This document shows, one piece after another, positions 44,383-58,200 of a DNA stretch of 64,000 nt. The stretch is from Lithobates sylvaticus (taxonomy: Eukaryota; Chordata; Amphibia; Anura; Ranidae): assembly GCA_028564925.1 (NCBI GenBank), contig CM053034.1, positions 151,998,856 to 152,062,855 on the forward strand. Reading direction: 5' to 3'. Numbering within the stretch: the first letter of the stretch is position 1; each line of letters begins with the position of its first letter. The notes below the pieces were generated by a model. It was not told the DNA's origin and made no database searches. It saw only the letters and a list, made by a program, of their open reading frames with translations. The position numbers and the translations under genes are program-made.

Positions 44383-46335
44383 TAGGGATGAGCTGAACAC
44401 CCCCCAGTTCGGTTTGCACCAGAGCATACCGAACAGGCAAAAAATTCGGAAGAATACATGAACACCATTAAAGTCTATGGGACACGAACATGAAAAATTA
44501 AAAATGCTAATTTTCAAGGCTTATATGCAAGTTATTGTCATAAAAATTGTTTGGGGACCTGGGCCCTGCCCCAGGGGACACGTATCAATGCAAAAACATT
44601 TTTTTTAAATGGTCGTTTTTTCGGGGGCAGTGATTTTTTTAATGCCTAAAGTATTAAAAGCAATAAAAATGAAATATCCCTTTAAATATCGTGCCTGAGG
44701 GGTGTCTATAGTATAGTGACACATTTCCTGTGTTTAGAAAAGTACCACAGCAAAATTACATTTCTAAAGGAAAATGTTTCATTTAAAACTGATCGTGGCT
44801 GTAATGAATTGTCCGGTCTCGGCAATATAAAGAAAACTCATTGAAAAAAAGAGCATGTGTTTTCCCCTCCAGTCCATTATCAGGCCCTTTGGGTCTGGTA
44901 TGAATATTAAGGGGAACCCTGAACCAAAAAAAAAGGCATGGGTGTCCCCCTAAAATCCATACCAGGCCCTTCAGGTCTGGTATGGATTTTAGGGGAACCC
45001 TGCACCAAAATAAAAAAAATGGCGTAGGGTCCCCCCCAAAATCCATACCAGACCCTTATCCGAACACGCAACCTGGCAGGCCACAGGAAAAGAGGGGGGG
45101 CAAGAGAGTGACCCCCCTCCTGAACCGTACCAGGCCACGTGCCCTCAACATGGGGAGGGTACTTTGGGGTCTAACCCTAAAGCACCTTGTCCCCATGTTG
45201 ATGGGGACAAGGGCCTCATCCCCACAACCCTTGACTGGTGGTTGTGGTGGTATGTGGGCAGAGGGCTTATAGGAATCTGGAAGCCCCCCTTTAACAAAGG
45301 GACCCCCATATCCTGGCCTCCCCCATGTGAATTGGTAATGGGGTATATTGTACCCCTACCATTTCATAAAAAAAGTGTCAAAATGGTAAAAAAGACAAGA
45401 GACAGCTTGGGACAAGTCCTTTATTAAAAAATTAAAAAATAAAAAAGTCCAGCGATGTCCATTCATCTTCTATCATGCTGCCCGTTGGACCGAAAGAAAA
45501 AAAAAAGAACTGTCACAGAGAAGAAGCGTCAGTCGGTGGGAGCCTCCCATGGAGGTGGAGCAGTTGCAGCTTTTTTTTTTTCTTTTTCAGTCCGTCGTGT
45601 GGCGTGAATTTACAATGCGGGACATCTTTATTTTAATATGTTTTAATAAAGGACTTGTCCCAAGCTGTCTCTTGTCTTTTTTACTATTGTTGACAAGTTT
45701 TTGTGAAATGGTAGGGGTACAATGTACCCCAATACCAATTCACATAGGGGGAGCCGGGATCTGGCGGTCCCCTTGTTAAAGGGGGCTTCCAGATTCTGAT
45801 AAGCCCCCTGCCCGCATACTCCCAGAACCACCGGGCAAGGGTTGTTGGGATGAGGACCTTGTGCCCATTAACATGGGGACAAGGTGCTTTGGGGTCAGAC
45901 CTGCCAGGTTGCGTGCTCAGATAAGGGTCTAATATGGATTTTGGGGGGGCCCTATGCCATTTTTTTTTATTTGGCACAGGGTTCCCCTTAGTTTCCATAT
46001 CAGACCTGGAGGGCCTGGTGTGGGTTTTAGGGGGACCCCCACGCAATTCTTTTTTTTCATTTTGGTTTGGGGTTCCCTTTAATATTCATACCAGACCCAA
46101 GGCCTGGTAATGGACTGGGGGGATCCCATGCTCTTTTTTTTTCAATGAGTTTTTTCTATATTGCTGAGACCCGACAATTCATTATAGCCGCGATCAGTTT
46201 TAAATGACAATTTTTCCTTTAGAAATTTAATTTTGCTGTGGTAATGTTCTAAACATGGGAAAAATGTGCCACTTTACAGGCATACTATAGACACCCCCCA
46301 GGCACGATATTTAAAGGAATATTAATTTTTTTGGG
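44383..46335. mobile_element. hAT-family foldback element
   Basis: Begins TAGGGATGAGCTGAACACCC, matching the right end of the 13-kb hAT. Two long inverted arms (about 44655-45420 and 45640-46335) flank a 200-bp spacer and contain TCAGGCCCTTTGGGTCTGGT, GCACCTTGTCCCCATGTTGA and CTTGGGACAAGTCC in opposite orientations. The outer 270 bp on the left have no counterpart on the right, so the right terminus is lost. No gene. It is a non-autonomous derivative built from two inverted copies of the hAT 3' region. Confidence 0.85.
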
Positions 46336-46529
46336 GGAATCAAACAAACATGCATTTTTACAGTACTGTTTGAACTACAAAACTATGTAGTGAATACAAG
46401 TGCAAAATGCGACAATGACAGCTTTGGTGCAATAAGACTACTAATATTAAGATGTTATTGCTGAATCTTGGCTTCATTATCGTGTTAATATTACTGGTTA
46501 TGCTCACTTTAAGAAAGACAGGTAAAACA

Positions 46530-46830
46530 AAAAGGTGGTGGAGTTTGTCTCTATGTACTGTAGGAAACAATTTAAAAGTGAGTGTGAAAGAGGACTTTGT
46601 GGATGAGAGCGCTGAGGCAATTTGCATATGAGAGGGGGTGCATATCGTTGTGCATATTGGAGTTTGTTACAACCCCTCAGTGTTCATAAGGTGATAGAGA
46701 CTCTGCTCCTTACACAAATAGAAAGGACTAAAAGGGGTAGGGTAATTGTGATAATGGAAGATTTTAACTACCACAAAATTGACTGGTATAATGGCACTGC
46801 TGGAACAATAGGGCCCCATTCACCCCTAAT
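46530..46830 (+). pseudogene. CR1-like endonuclease fragment
   Basis: Plus-strand matches in several frames: VKEDFVDESAEAI, then VHKVIETLLLTQIERTKRGR and VIVIMEDFNYHKIDWYN. These mirror the VKEDLVDGECDESE and VETQLLAQMERAA...VIIMGDF blocks of the CR1-like LINE at 43280-43507. It is a short, decayed piece of a related LINE in the opposite orientation. Confidence 0.72.
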
Positions 46831-48879
46831 GTATGCTGAACATGTTTTATCAGATGCATTGTTCGCAACATTTGTCGCGCTTTTTCATGCGTCAAGCATA
46901 GAGCAGCCCATTTACTTGAATGGGCTGCCCTATGTCCACCAAATGCACCAAAGAATCTCCAGAACCTTTTCAGGCATGGAGCTTGAGGCGTGTTTTTACC
47001 TGGGAGTTTTTGTGCATTTGTTGCTCTTTTTATAGTCCCCAAAATGCTGGCTCCTTTAGGGGTGCCCATGAGAGTTAAAGCAGTATTAAACTGAAAAGTA
47101 AACATTTATTATATTGTAGTGTATCAATTCTTAGATGTGATGGCTGTATTGGTTTCCTTTTTTATGCTTTCTTTCTCCTATTTTCATTGTTATTCGTTGT
47201 TTTTTTCACAGCATAAACTCTCAAATTTGCCAAAAAGGCACATTCATGAATGGCACTGGATAAATAGTCATAGTGTGGCTGGTCTGTCGGTCAATTGCTG
47301 TGTACTGAGCTGTTATTAGACATCTCAGTACAGAGACACTGTACTAAACAAATCAAATGGCTGGGTACCAAGTGATTGATGTGATTGCTCATCACAGCGA
47401 TCACATAGTACTGTTTAAAGTGCTGATTCCTCCCCTCCTTTAGTATCTCCAGATTCATTCATTCAGTTTCAGCGACAAAGGGACTGTTTTTATCAACCCT
47501 TACATGCCCCCTCCCCCTACATGGTATCTTTATGCTCTCTCCAAATGACTTTCATTTTAACTCTTTTCACCTCCTATATCCTGCCCATCTGAGCATGAAC
47601 CCCTTTATCTCTCTCCTGCCACTGTATGTGACCTGTACATTAACCCCTTCACTTTCTCCTTCTTTGTATGCCCTCTACAATAAATGTATGTAGTGCACCA
47701 TTCTCAAGCTCTGTGATTAATCCCCTCAATACCAGCATGTTTCTTAATTGTGGCTAATATTATATCACCTTGGGGTGTCAACTTTCTAAAAAATGGTAGT
47801 TTCAGCGGTTTTCATACTATTCTGGAATTTTTTTTTTTTTATAGAAAATATTTTGTCTTTTTTTTTCCTTTTTATAGTAAAAATATTAATAAAAAAGTGA
47901 GTTTCTGACTTTGGCCAAATCACAGAATCTCATAAATCCACCTATGATACGCCACGTTGGTGACTAACTCCACATACAGGTGACACATGTAAACGAAAGA
48001 ACCATGTTAGGTGTCTGTAAATCAACTTATGGGCTAGACAATAGATAGCGTAGTTCAATGAGATGATAAGATTGTCAAGCTGATCTTTAATGTAACCTGA
48101 TACTTTGGATATTTTACTTATTGTGGTTGTTTCAATGTTATTCACGGAAAAAAAGAAAGAGAATGTTTACTTGTTTGTGCTAAAGATACAAATAAAACAT
48201 TTTTGAAAAAAAAAAAGTGTTAGTCAAACACCAAAAAGATACAGTATATATATATACAAATGATATAAAACTTGTTTGGGAACAGTGTTGCATGATGGAG
48301 TAATTGACTGAAAAATCACCTGGTAATAAAAGGGTATTACAGGCTGCTAATCAAGAAATTATGGGCAATACAAAGGACAAGGGGGCACTCTTTGTGACTG
48401 GAGGGAAATAGGTTTAACCTCTGCATATGAAAAGGCTTCTCTACAGTAAGAACTCTGAAATTGTGGACACGTTTTTTAAAGTTGTCATTATTTTTTGGGA
48501 AAAATAAGAAATAAAAAATAATAAAAAAATCACAATTTTTTTTAACATACTCTTACCAGTGCAGTACAGCGTTATGCATAAATGTATCATGTGATCAAGA
48601 ACACTGACTGGTGAAAGTATGTAAAAAAAATAATAATAACAATAATATTTTTTTTCAATTTTTTATCTTTTATTTATTTATTTTTTTTACAATTTTTTTA
48701 CACACTGTGACCAGAGCAATACAGTGTGTACCATAGTAACATTAATTCTGAATAACTGAATTTAAACTGAATAACTTCTTCATTCTGCTACTGATGGCCT
48801 GCTTTACGACAAAATCGCACCGCTGTCCTGCCCAGACCTAACCACTTCCATTTACAACAACACGCTGTCATCCTCCTTA
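46831..48879. other. Unassigned repeat-rich spacer
   Basis: No gene seen. It includes a stretch near 48260-48360 that resembles the 3' part of the piggyBac-type element (GGAACAGTGTTGCATGATGG against GTACAGTGTTGCATGACTGA), and A/T-rich tracts at 47820-47900 and 48480-48700. The whole stretch is repeated at 52740-54786. Confidence 0.55.
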
Positions 48880-48937
48880 TGCCGCGTACACACGAAGGAA
48901 CTTTTCCCGGCGGACCTAAGTCCAGCGGACAATCCGC
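48880..48937 (+). mobile_element. Harbinger left end, cut by gap
   Basis: TGCCGCGTACACACGAAGGA after TTA (48877-48879), the same as the start of the large Harbinger at 54787. The sequence stops at the assembly gap. It is probably the same locus as 54787-54844 seen twice. Confidence 0.85.
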
Positions 48938-49000
48938 NNNNNNNNNNNNNNNNNNNNNNNNNNNNNNNNNNNNNNNNNNNNNNNNNNNNNNNNNNNNNNN
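48938..49000. other. Assembly gap (63 N)
   Basis: A run of 63 N. The sequences on its two sides are the two ends of a 5.8-kb duplication, which is what unmerged overlapping contigs produce. Confidence 0.99.
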
Positions 49001-52000
49001 CTAAACATTAGTAATAAGCTCTGCATTGTTTGAGATTACCAGATCCAGAAGAGCATCATTCCTAGTTGGGGCCTCAATAAACAGGACCATAAAATTGTCC
49101 TGTAATAGGTTTATAAATGTTTGCCTTTAACTGTCCCAGCAGTGCCATTACTTCAGTAAATTTCTGGGTAGTTAAAATCCCCCATTATTATCACCGTCCC
49201 AGCCCTTGCAGCCCTTTCCATCTGTGCAAGGAGCTGAGTCTCCACCTCCTCGTGAACATTGGGTGGTCTATAACACACCCCAATGATTAACTTAGAACTA
49301 CACACATCTATATGCAGTTCCACCCATAATTCATCAGACTCATCACACTCTCCATCAACCAGGTCCCTCTTTCACACTTGCTTGAGATCACTTCTCACAT
49401 AGAGACAGACCCGCCACCTTTCCAATGACTCTGTCTCTCCGAAAGAGTGCATAGCCAGGAATATTAATAGCCAGTCATGTGAAGATTGAAGCCAAGTTTC
49501 AGTAATACCAATTACATCATAGCTCTCCTCAAGCACCAGAGCTTCCAACTCACCTATTTTGCTTGGCAAGACTTCTGGCATTGGTGAACAAACACTTTAA
49601 TGCATTAAAGTAGCCTAACACTTCCCACAGATAAGGCCATTCAACTGTGTCAAAAGCCTTCTCTATATCTAGAGCGGCAACTACTCTGGAACCTGCATTA
49701 AGAAGTGGGGCATGAATATTCGTAAATAGTTTCCATAGATTTATATCCGTGGCCCTGTGAGCCATGAACCCCATTTGATCCACATCTATAACTGAATGGA
49801 GTAGAGTGTTTAGTCTACTGGCAAGAAGTTTGGTGAGTATTTTGAGATCACTATTTAATAAAGCGATTGGTCTTTAGGAGGCGCATGCAGTTGGATCTTT
49901 AGGGGACTTTTATATTAGAATTATATGGGCCTCACTCATGGAAATCAGAAGGTTATCTTCTGTTAGACATTGCATGAAAAGGGATGCCAGGTGTGGGGCA
50001 AGAAGGTCACCATTGGCCTTGTAAAATTCCATTGGTAGACCATCAGGTCTGGGTGCCTTCCCATTAGAGAAGGATTGTATGACTACTTGAACCTCATCTG
50101 GGGAAATGGGGACGCACCATGGGGGAGCGCTCCTCATCAGATAGCCAGCCAAGAGCCATAGTATCTAAAAGGGAGGTGAGGCCCAAAGAGTCAGCGGTGA
50201 GGGGGAAGGAGGAGGTATACAATTTAGTATAATACCATTGAAATCCCTCTAAAATGTCCTCCCAAGAAGTATTAGGGATGAGCTGAACACCCCCCAGTTC
50301 GGTTTGCACCAGAGCATACCGAACAGGCAAAAAATTCGGAAGAATACATGAACACCATTAAAGTCTATGGGACACGAACATGAAAAATTAAAAATGCTAA
50401 TTTTCAAGGCTTATATGCAAGTTATTGTCATAAAAATTGTTTGGGGACCTGGGCCCTGCCCCAGGGGACACGTATCAATGCAAAAACATTTTTTTTAAAT
50501 GGTCGTTTTTTCGGGGGGCAGTGATTTTTTTAATGCCTAAAGTATTAAAAGCAATAAAAATGAAATATCCCTTTAAATATCGTGCCTGAGGGGTGTCTAT
50601 AGTATAGTGACACATTTCCTGTGTTTAGAAAAGTACCACAGCAAAAATTACATTTCTAAAGGAAAATGTTCATTTAAAACTGATCGTGGCTGTAATGAAT
50701 TGTCCGGTCTCGGCAATATAAAGAAAACTCATTGAAAAAAAGAGCATGTGTTTTCCCCTCCAGTCCATTATCAGGCCCTTTGGGTCTGGTATGAATATTA
50801 AGGGGAACCCTGAACCAAAAAAAAAGGCATGGGGTGTCCCCCCTAAAATCCATACCAGGCCCATCAGGTCTGGTATGGAATTTTAGGGGAACCCTGCACC
50901 AAAATAAAAAAATGGCGTATGGTCCCCCCCAAAATCCATACCAGACCCTTATCCGAACACGCAACCTGGCAGGCCACAGGAAAAGAGGGGGGGCAAGAGA
51001 GTGACCCCCCTCCTGAACCGTACCAGGCCACGTGCCCTCAACATGGGGAGGGTACTTTGGGGTCTAACCCTAAAGCACCTTGTCCCCATGTTGATGGGGA
51101 CAAGGGCCTCATCCCCACAACCCTTGACTGGTGGTTGTGGTGGTATGTGGGCAGAGGGCTTATAGGAATCTGGAAGCCCCCCTTTAACAAAGGGACCCCC
51201 ATATCCTGGCCTCCCCCCATGTGAATTGGTAATAGGGTATATTGTACCCCTACCATTTCATAAAAAAAGTGTCAAAATGGTAAAAAAGACAAGAGACAGC
51301 TTGGGACAAGTCCTTTAATAAAAAATTTTTAAAAAATAAAAAAGTCCAGCGATGTCCATTCATCTTCTATCATGCTGCCCGTTGGACCGAAAGAAAAAAA
51401 AAAGAACTGTCACAGAGAAGAAGCGGCAGTCGGAGGGAGCCTCCCATGGAGGTGGAGCAGTTGCAGCTTTTTTTTTTTCTTTTTCAGTCCGTCGTGTGGC
51501 GTGAATTTACAATGCGGGACATCTTTATTTTAATATGTTTTAATAAAGGACTTGTCCCAAGCTGTCTCTTGTTTTGGTTTCTTTTTTACTATTGTTGACA
51601 AGTTTTTGTGAAATGGTAGGGTACAATGTACCCCAATACCAATTCACATAGGGGGAGCCGGGATCTGGCGGTCCCCTTGTTAAAAGGGGCTTCCAGATTC
51701 AGATAAGCCCCCTGCCCGCATACTCCCAGAACCACCGGGCAAGGGTTGTTGGGATGAGGACCTTGTGCCCATTAACATGGGGACAAGGTGCTTTGGGGTC
51801 AGACCTGCCAGGTTGCGTGCTCAGATAAGGGTCTAATATGGATTTTGAGGGGGGCCCAATGCCATTTTTTTTTATTTGGCACAGGGTTCCCCTTACGTTG
51901 TCCATATCAGACCTGGAGGGCCTGGTGTGGGTTTTAGGGGGACCCCCACGCAATTCTTTTTTTTCATTTTGGTTTGGGGTTCCCTTTAAAATTCATACCA

Positions 52001-54844
52001 GACCCAATGGGCCTGGTAATGGACTGGGGGATTCCCATGCTCTTTTTTTCAATGAGTTTTTTCTATATTGCTGAGACCCGACAATTCATTATAGCCGCGA
52101 ACAGTTTTAAATGACAATTTTTCCTTTAGAAAATTAATTTTGCTGTGGTAATGTTCTAAACAAGGGAAAAATGTGCCACTTTACAGGCATACTATAGACA
52201 CCCCCCAGGCACGATATTTAAAGGAATATTAATTTTTTTGGGGGAATCAAACAAACATGCATTTTTACAGTACTGTTTGAACTACAAAACTATGTAGTGA
52301 ATACAAGTGCAAAATGCGACAATGACAGCTTTGGTGCAATAAGACTACTAATATTAAGATGTTATTGCTGAATCTTGGCTTCATTATCGTGTTAATATTA
52401 CTGGTTATGCTCACTTTAATAAAGACAGGTAAAACAAAAAGGTGGTGGAGTTTGTCTCTATGTACTGTAGGAAACAATTTAAAAGTGAGTGTGAAAGAGG
52501 ACTTTGTGGATGAGAGCGCTGAGGCAATTTGCATATGAGAGGGGGTGCATATCGTTGTGCATATTGGAGTTTGTTACAACCCCTCAGTGTTCATAAGGTG
52601 ATAGAGACTCTGCTCCTTACACAAATAGAAAGGACTAAAAGGGGTAGGGTAATTGTGATAATGGAAGATTTTAACTACCACAAAATTGACTGGTATAATG
52701 GCACTGCTGGAACAATAGGGCCCCATTCACCCCTAATGTATGCTGAACATGTTTTATCAGATGCATTGTTCGCAACATTTGTCGCGCTTTTTCATGCGTC
52801 AAGCATAGAGCAGCCCATTTACTTGAATGGGCTGCCCTATGTCCACCAAATGCACCAAAGAAATCTCCAGAACCTTTTCAGGCATGGAGCTTGAGGCGTG
52901 TTTTTACCTGGGAGTTTTTGTGCATTTGTTGCTCTTTTTATAGTCCCCAAAATGCTGGCTCCTTTAGGGGTGCCCATGAGAGTTAAAGCAGTATTAAACT
53001 GAAAAGTAAACATTTATTATATTGTAGTGTATCAATTCTTAGATGTGATGGCTGTATTGGTTTCCTTTTTTATGCTTTCTTTCTCCTATTTTCATTGTTA
53101 TTCGTTGTTTTTTTCACAGCATAAACTCTCAAATTTGCCAAAAAGGCACATTCATGAATGGCACTGGATAAATAGTCATAGTGTGGCTGGTCTGTCGGTC
53201 AATTGCTGTGTACTGAGCTGTTATTAGACATCTCAGTACAGAGACACTGTACTAAACAAATCAAATGGCTGGGTACCAAGTGATTGATGTGATTGCTCAT
53301 CACAGCGATCACATAGTACTGTTTAAAGTGCTGATTCCTCCCCTCCTTTAGTATCTCCAGATTCATTCATTCAGTTTCAGCGACAAAGGGACTGTTTTTA
53401 TCAACCCTTACATGCCCCCTCCCCCTACATGGTATCTTTATGCTCTCTCCAAATGACTTTCATTTTAACTCTTTTCACCTCCTATATCCTGCCCATCTGA
53501 GCATGAACCCCTTTATCTCTCTCCTGCCACTGTATGTGACCTGTACATTAACCCCTTCACTTTCTCCTTCTTTGTATGCCCTCTACAATAAATGTATGTA
53601 GTGCACCATTCTCAAGCTCTGTGATTAATCCCCTCAATACCAGCATGTTTCTTAATTGTGGCTAATATTATATCACCTTGGGGTGTCAACTTTCTAAAAA
53701 ATGGTAGTTTCAGCGGTTTTCATACTATTCTGGAATTTTTTTTTTATAGAAAATATTTTGTCTTTTTTTCCTTTTTATAGTAAAAATATTAATAAAAAAG
53801 TGAGTTTCTGACTTTGGCCAAATCACAGAATCTCATAAATCCACCTATGATACGCCACGTTGGTGACTAACTCCACATACAGGTGACACATGTAAACGAA
53901 AGAACCATGTTAGGTGTCTGTAAATCAACTTATGGGCTAGACAATAGATAGCGTAGTTCAATGAGATGATAAGATTGTCAAGCTGATCTTTAATGTAACC
54001 TGATACTTTGGATATTTTACTTATTGTGGTTGTTTCAATGTTATTCACGGAAAAAAAGAAAGAGAATGTTTACTTGTTTGTGCTAAAGATACAAATAAAA
54101 CATTTTTGAAAAAAAAAAAGTGTTAGTCAAACACCAAAAAGATACAGTATATATATATACAAATGATATAAAACTTGTTTGGGAACAGTGTTGCATGATG
54201 GAGTAATTGACTGAAAAATCACCTGGTAATAAAAGGGTATTACAGGCTGCTAATCAAGAAATTATGGGCAATACAAAGGACAAGGGGGCACTCTTTGTGA
54301 CTGGAGGGAAATAGGTTTAACCTCTGCATATGAAAAGGCTTCTCTACAGTAAGAACTCTGAAATTGTGGACACGTTTTTTAAAGTTGTCATTATTTTTTG
54401 GGAAAAATAAGAAATAAAAAAATAATAAAAAAAATCACAATTTTTTTTAACATACTCTTACCAGTGCAGTACAGCGTTATGCATAAATGTATCATGTGAT
54501 CAAGAACACTGACTGGTGAAAGTATGTAAAAAAAATAATAATAACAATAATATTTTTTTTTCAATTTTTTATCTTTTATTTATTTATTTTTTTTACAATT
54601 TTTTTTACACACTGTGACCAGAGCAATACAGTGTGTACCATAGTAACATTAATTCTGAATAACTGAATTTAAACTGAATAACTTCTTCATTCTGCTACTG
54701 ATGGCCTGCTTTACGACAAAATCGCACCGCTGTCCTGCCCAGACCTAACCACTTCCATTTACAACAACACGCTGTCATCCTCCTTATGCCGCGTACACAC
54801 GAAGGGACTTTTCCCGGCGGACCTAAGTCCAGCGGACAATCCGC
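49001..54844. repeat. Duplicated block, right copy
   Basis: 5,844 bp equivalent to 43108-48937 and starting exactly at the gap. It contains second copies of the CR1 endonuclease piece (49001-49604), the L1 reverse-transcriptase fragment (49605-50272), the hAT foldback (50273-52240), the plus-strand CR1 fragment (about 52437-52740), the AT-rich spacer, and the start of the Harbinger (54787). Differences are single bases and homopolymer-length changes. These should not be counted as independent elements until the duplication is proven. Confidence 0.93.
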
Positions 54845-55274
54845 TGGACTTTCCAGCTGGGTACGCTGGACTAAAAAGCGAACGGACTTGACCACACACG
54901 ATCACGCAAAAAGTCCGGCGGTTCACGCGATGACGTACAGCACGTACGACGGGACTAGAAAAAGGAAGCTCGAGATCCCAAACGACACCCTTTGGGCCCC
55001 GTCAGCTAATCTCGTGTGTATCGCGTGTTAGTTGACGTTTGGTTAGAGACGATTCGCGCTTCTCAGACTTCTGCTTAATTCGTTCGCTTCTGCCGTTCAG
55101 TTTGTGCTTGTGAGGTTTGTATCTGGCTTTCAGTGCGTGTGGATCAGTTCCTACCTGTTCTCAGGCCGTTCTGGTCCGCTCGTTCCTGTTTTTCAGGTCG
55201 TTCTTCATAGGCCTTGCTGTTCTTCAGTGCGTTCTGTTAAGTTGTTTGTTTGATCAGCCGACCGTTTTGAAGCC

Positions 55275-58200
55275 ATGGAGTGTGGACGTACTCGGGAACG
55301 AGTTCGTGCTGTGCAGGGGCTCGTGTTGCGGTTAACACCTTGGCACGAGCCCAGTCCATGAACAGGGTGAGGAGGAGTTCATGGACCAAGAATTGGTTGC
55401 GCCAGCGTGACCAATTCTCGCATATGCCTTAGCTCCGTGAGATCCGTGAGAATAATCCTGATGATTTCAGGAATTATCTCCGGATGACGGACCCCATTTT
55501 TCACCGTCTGTTGGCTTCGCTGTCCCCTTATATTACCAGGCAGAATACCTGCATGCGGCAAGCCATCAGTGCGGAGCAGAGGCTAGTCGCCACGTTGCGT
55601 TACTTGGCGACGGGGAGAAGCTTGCAGGACCTCAAGTTCACGACAGGCATCTCCCCCCAGGCTCTGGGGCTCATTATTCCAGAGACCTGTTCTGCCATTA
55701 TCCACGTCCTGCAGGAGGAATACATTAAGGTAAGTCTTCTCTTTTAAAATTACCTATGTCTTGTATTTTTGCTAATGTAGTGCATCAATGTCATCATTAG
55801 CTAATTACCATGATAGGACTATTCTATGAATGTCCCCTATTCCTTTTTTATTTTTTTTTGGTTTTTTGTCTAGTATTTTATGGTTGACTTATCGAAATAG
55901 CTTTAAGAATGTATTATTTAGTGGTCACATGCATATTTGCTTGCACCAACCTCCCCAGCATGGAAGCTTGGCCCCCTAAACACCCCTAGCCTAGTCACTT
56001 TCTTTGGTTAAAAATGTATATTACCAGCTCCATTGTACAGCTTTACTCACCCCCCCTTTCACCCCTTTCACCCCCCTTGACCCTCATTTTTAAATTGCTT
56101 GCATGTGGTTTTGTTCAGCTTGTAATTAACCCCCCCCACCCACCCCCACACCCCCCCTGATAATTAATAGCATGTGGTTTTGGTTAGCTTGTAATTAACC
56201 CCCCCCCCACACCCCCTGATAATTAATAGCATGTGGTTTTGGTCAGCTTGTAATTAACCCCCCCCCCCCCCCCACACCCCCACACCCCCTGATAATTAAT
56301 AGCATGTGGTTTTGGTTAGCTTGTAATTAACCCCCCCCCCCACACCCCCTGATAATTAATAGCATGTGGTTTTGGTTAGCTTGTAATTAACCCCCCCCCC
56401 CCCACACCCCCTGATAATTAATAGCATGTGGTTTTGGTTAGCTTGTAATTAACCCCCCCCCCCACACCCCCTGATAATTAATAGCATGTGGTTTTGGTTA
56501 GCTTGTAATTAACCCCCCCCCCCCCCACACCCCCCCTGATAATTAATAGCATGTGGTTTTGGTTAGCTTGTAATTAACCCCCCCCCCCCACACCCCCTGA
56601 TAATTAATAGCATGTGGTTTTGGTTAGCTTGTAATTAACCCCCCCCCCCCCCCACACCCCCTGATAATTAATAGCATGTGGTTTTGGTTAGCTTGTAATT
56701 AACCCCCCCCCCCCCACACCCCCACACCCCCTGATAATTAATAGCATGTGGTTTTGGTTAGCTTGTAATTAACCCCCCCCCCACACCCCCTGATAATTAA
56801 TAGCATGTGGTTTTGGTTAGCTTGTAATTAACCCCCCCGCACCCCCCCCCCCCTGATAATTAATAGCATGTGGTTTTGGTTAGCTTGTAATTAACCCCCC
56901 CCCCCACCCCCCTGATAATTAATAGCATGTGGTTTTGGTTAGCTTGTAATTAACCCCCCCCCCCCCCACACCCCCTGATAATTAATAGCATGTGGTTTTG
57001 GTTAGCTTGTAATTAACCCCCCCCCCCCACCCCCCCCCTGATAATTAATAGCATGTGGTTTTGGTTAGCTTGTAATTAACCCCCCCCCCCCCACCCCCAC
57101 CCCCACCCCCCCCCCCCCACCCCCCACACCCCCCTGATAATTAATAGCATGTGGTTTTGGTTAGCTTGTAATTAACCCCCCCCACACCCCCTGATAATTA
57201 ATAGCATGTGGTTTTGGTTAGCTTGTAATTAACCCCCCCCCCCCCCACACCCCCTGATAATTAATAGCATGTGGTTTTGGTTAGCTTGTAATTAACCCCC
57301 CCCCACACCCCTGATAATTAATAGCATGTGGTTTTGGTTAGCTTGTAATTAACCCCCCCCCCCACACCCCCTGATAATTAATAGCATGTGGTTTTGGTTA
57401 GCTTGTAATTAACCCCCCCCCCCCACACCCCCACACCCCCTGATAATTAATAGCATGTGGCTTTTGTTAGCTTGTAATTAACCCCCCCCCCACACCCCCT
57501 GATAATTAATAGCATGTGGTTTTGGTTAGCTTGTAATTAACCCCCCCCCCACACCCCCTGATAATTAATAGCATGTGGTTTTGGTCAGCTTGTAATTAAC
57601 CCCCCCCCACACCCCCCACACCCCCTGATAATTAATAGCATGTGGTTTTGGTTAGCTTGTAATTAACCCCCCCCCCCCCCCCCACACACCCCCATTAATT
57701 AATTGCATGTGTATTGTGTGACCTTACAATTAATGACTCCACACCCACATCCCCATTATTATCTTCTCTGGGCCATCAGAGGGGTCATCAATCAGAGATT
57801 TGTCCCTTATACTTAATCTTTTGGCTTTATTTCAAGGACTTCCTAAATAAATACATATGTTCTTCCAAATTGTTTGTTAATTTGTTGCATTTAGTTAGGT
57901 GTTTTGCCTGGTTTTTAATTCGATTTGTATATTTGTGTTTGACTTCACAGTGTCCCTCCACGCCACAGGAATGGCAGACTGTGGCTTCCCAGTTTGCTGC
58001 CCGTTGGGACTTTCCCAACTGCGGAGGGGCGATTGACGGGAAGCATGTGCGAATTGTGCCCCCACCCCATTCGGGGTCATACTATTGGAATTATAAGGGG
58101 TTCCATAGTATCGTGTTGATGGCGGTGGTGTCGGCACAATATGACTTTCTGTATGTGGATGTGGGGAAAAACGGCCGGATGTCGGACGGAGGAGTCTTCA

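Larger units (their letters stand above)
43108..48937. repeat. Duplicated block, left copy
   Basis: 5,830 bp that align end to end with 49001-54844, differing only by scattered substitutions and small, mostly homopolymer, indels. The copy ends exactly at the N gap. See the matching entry for the right copy. Confidence 0.93.

Noticed and set aside
46622-47035. 137-codon plus-strand frame as a new gene
   Set aside because: Its first half matches the CR1 endonuclease; the rest is non-coding repeat with no domain.
49001-54844. A second independent set of L1, CR1 and foldback elements
   Set aside because: Near-identity with 43108-48937 and the adjoining gap make an assembly duplicate far more likely.
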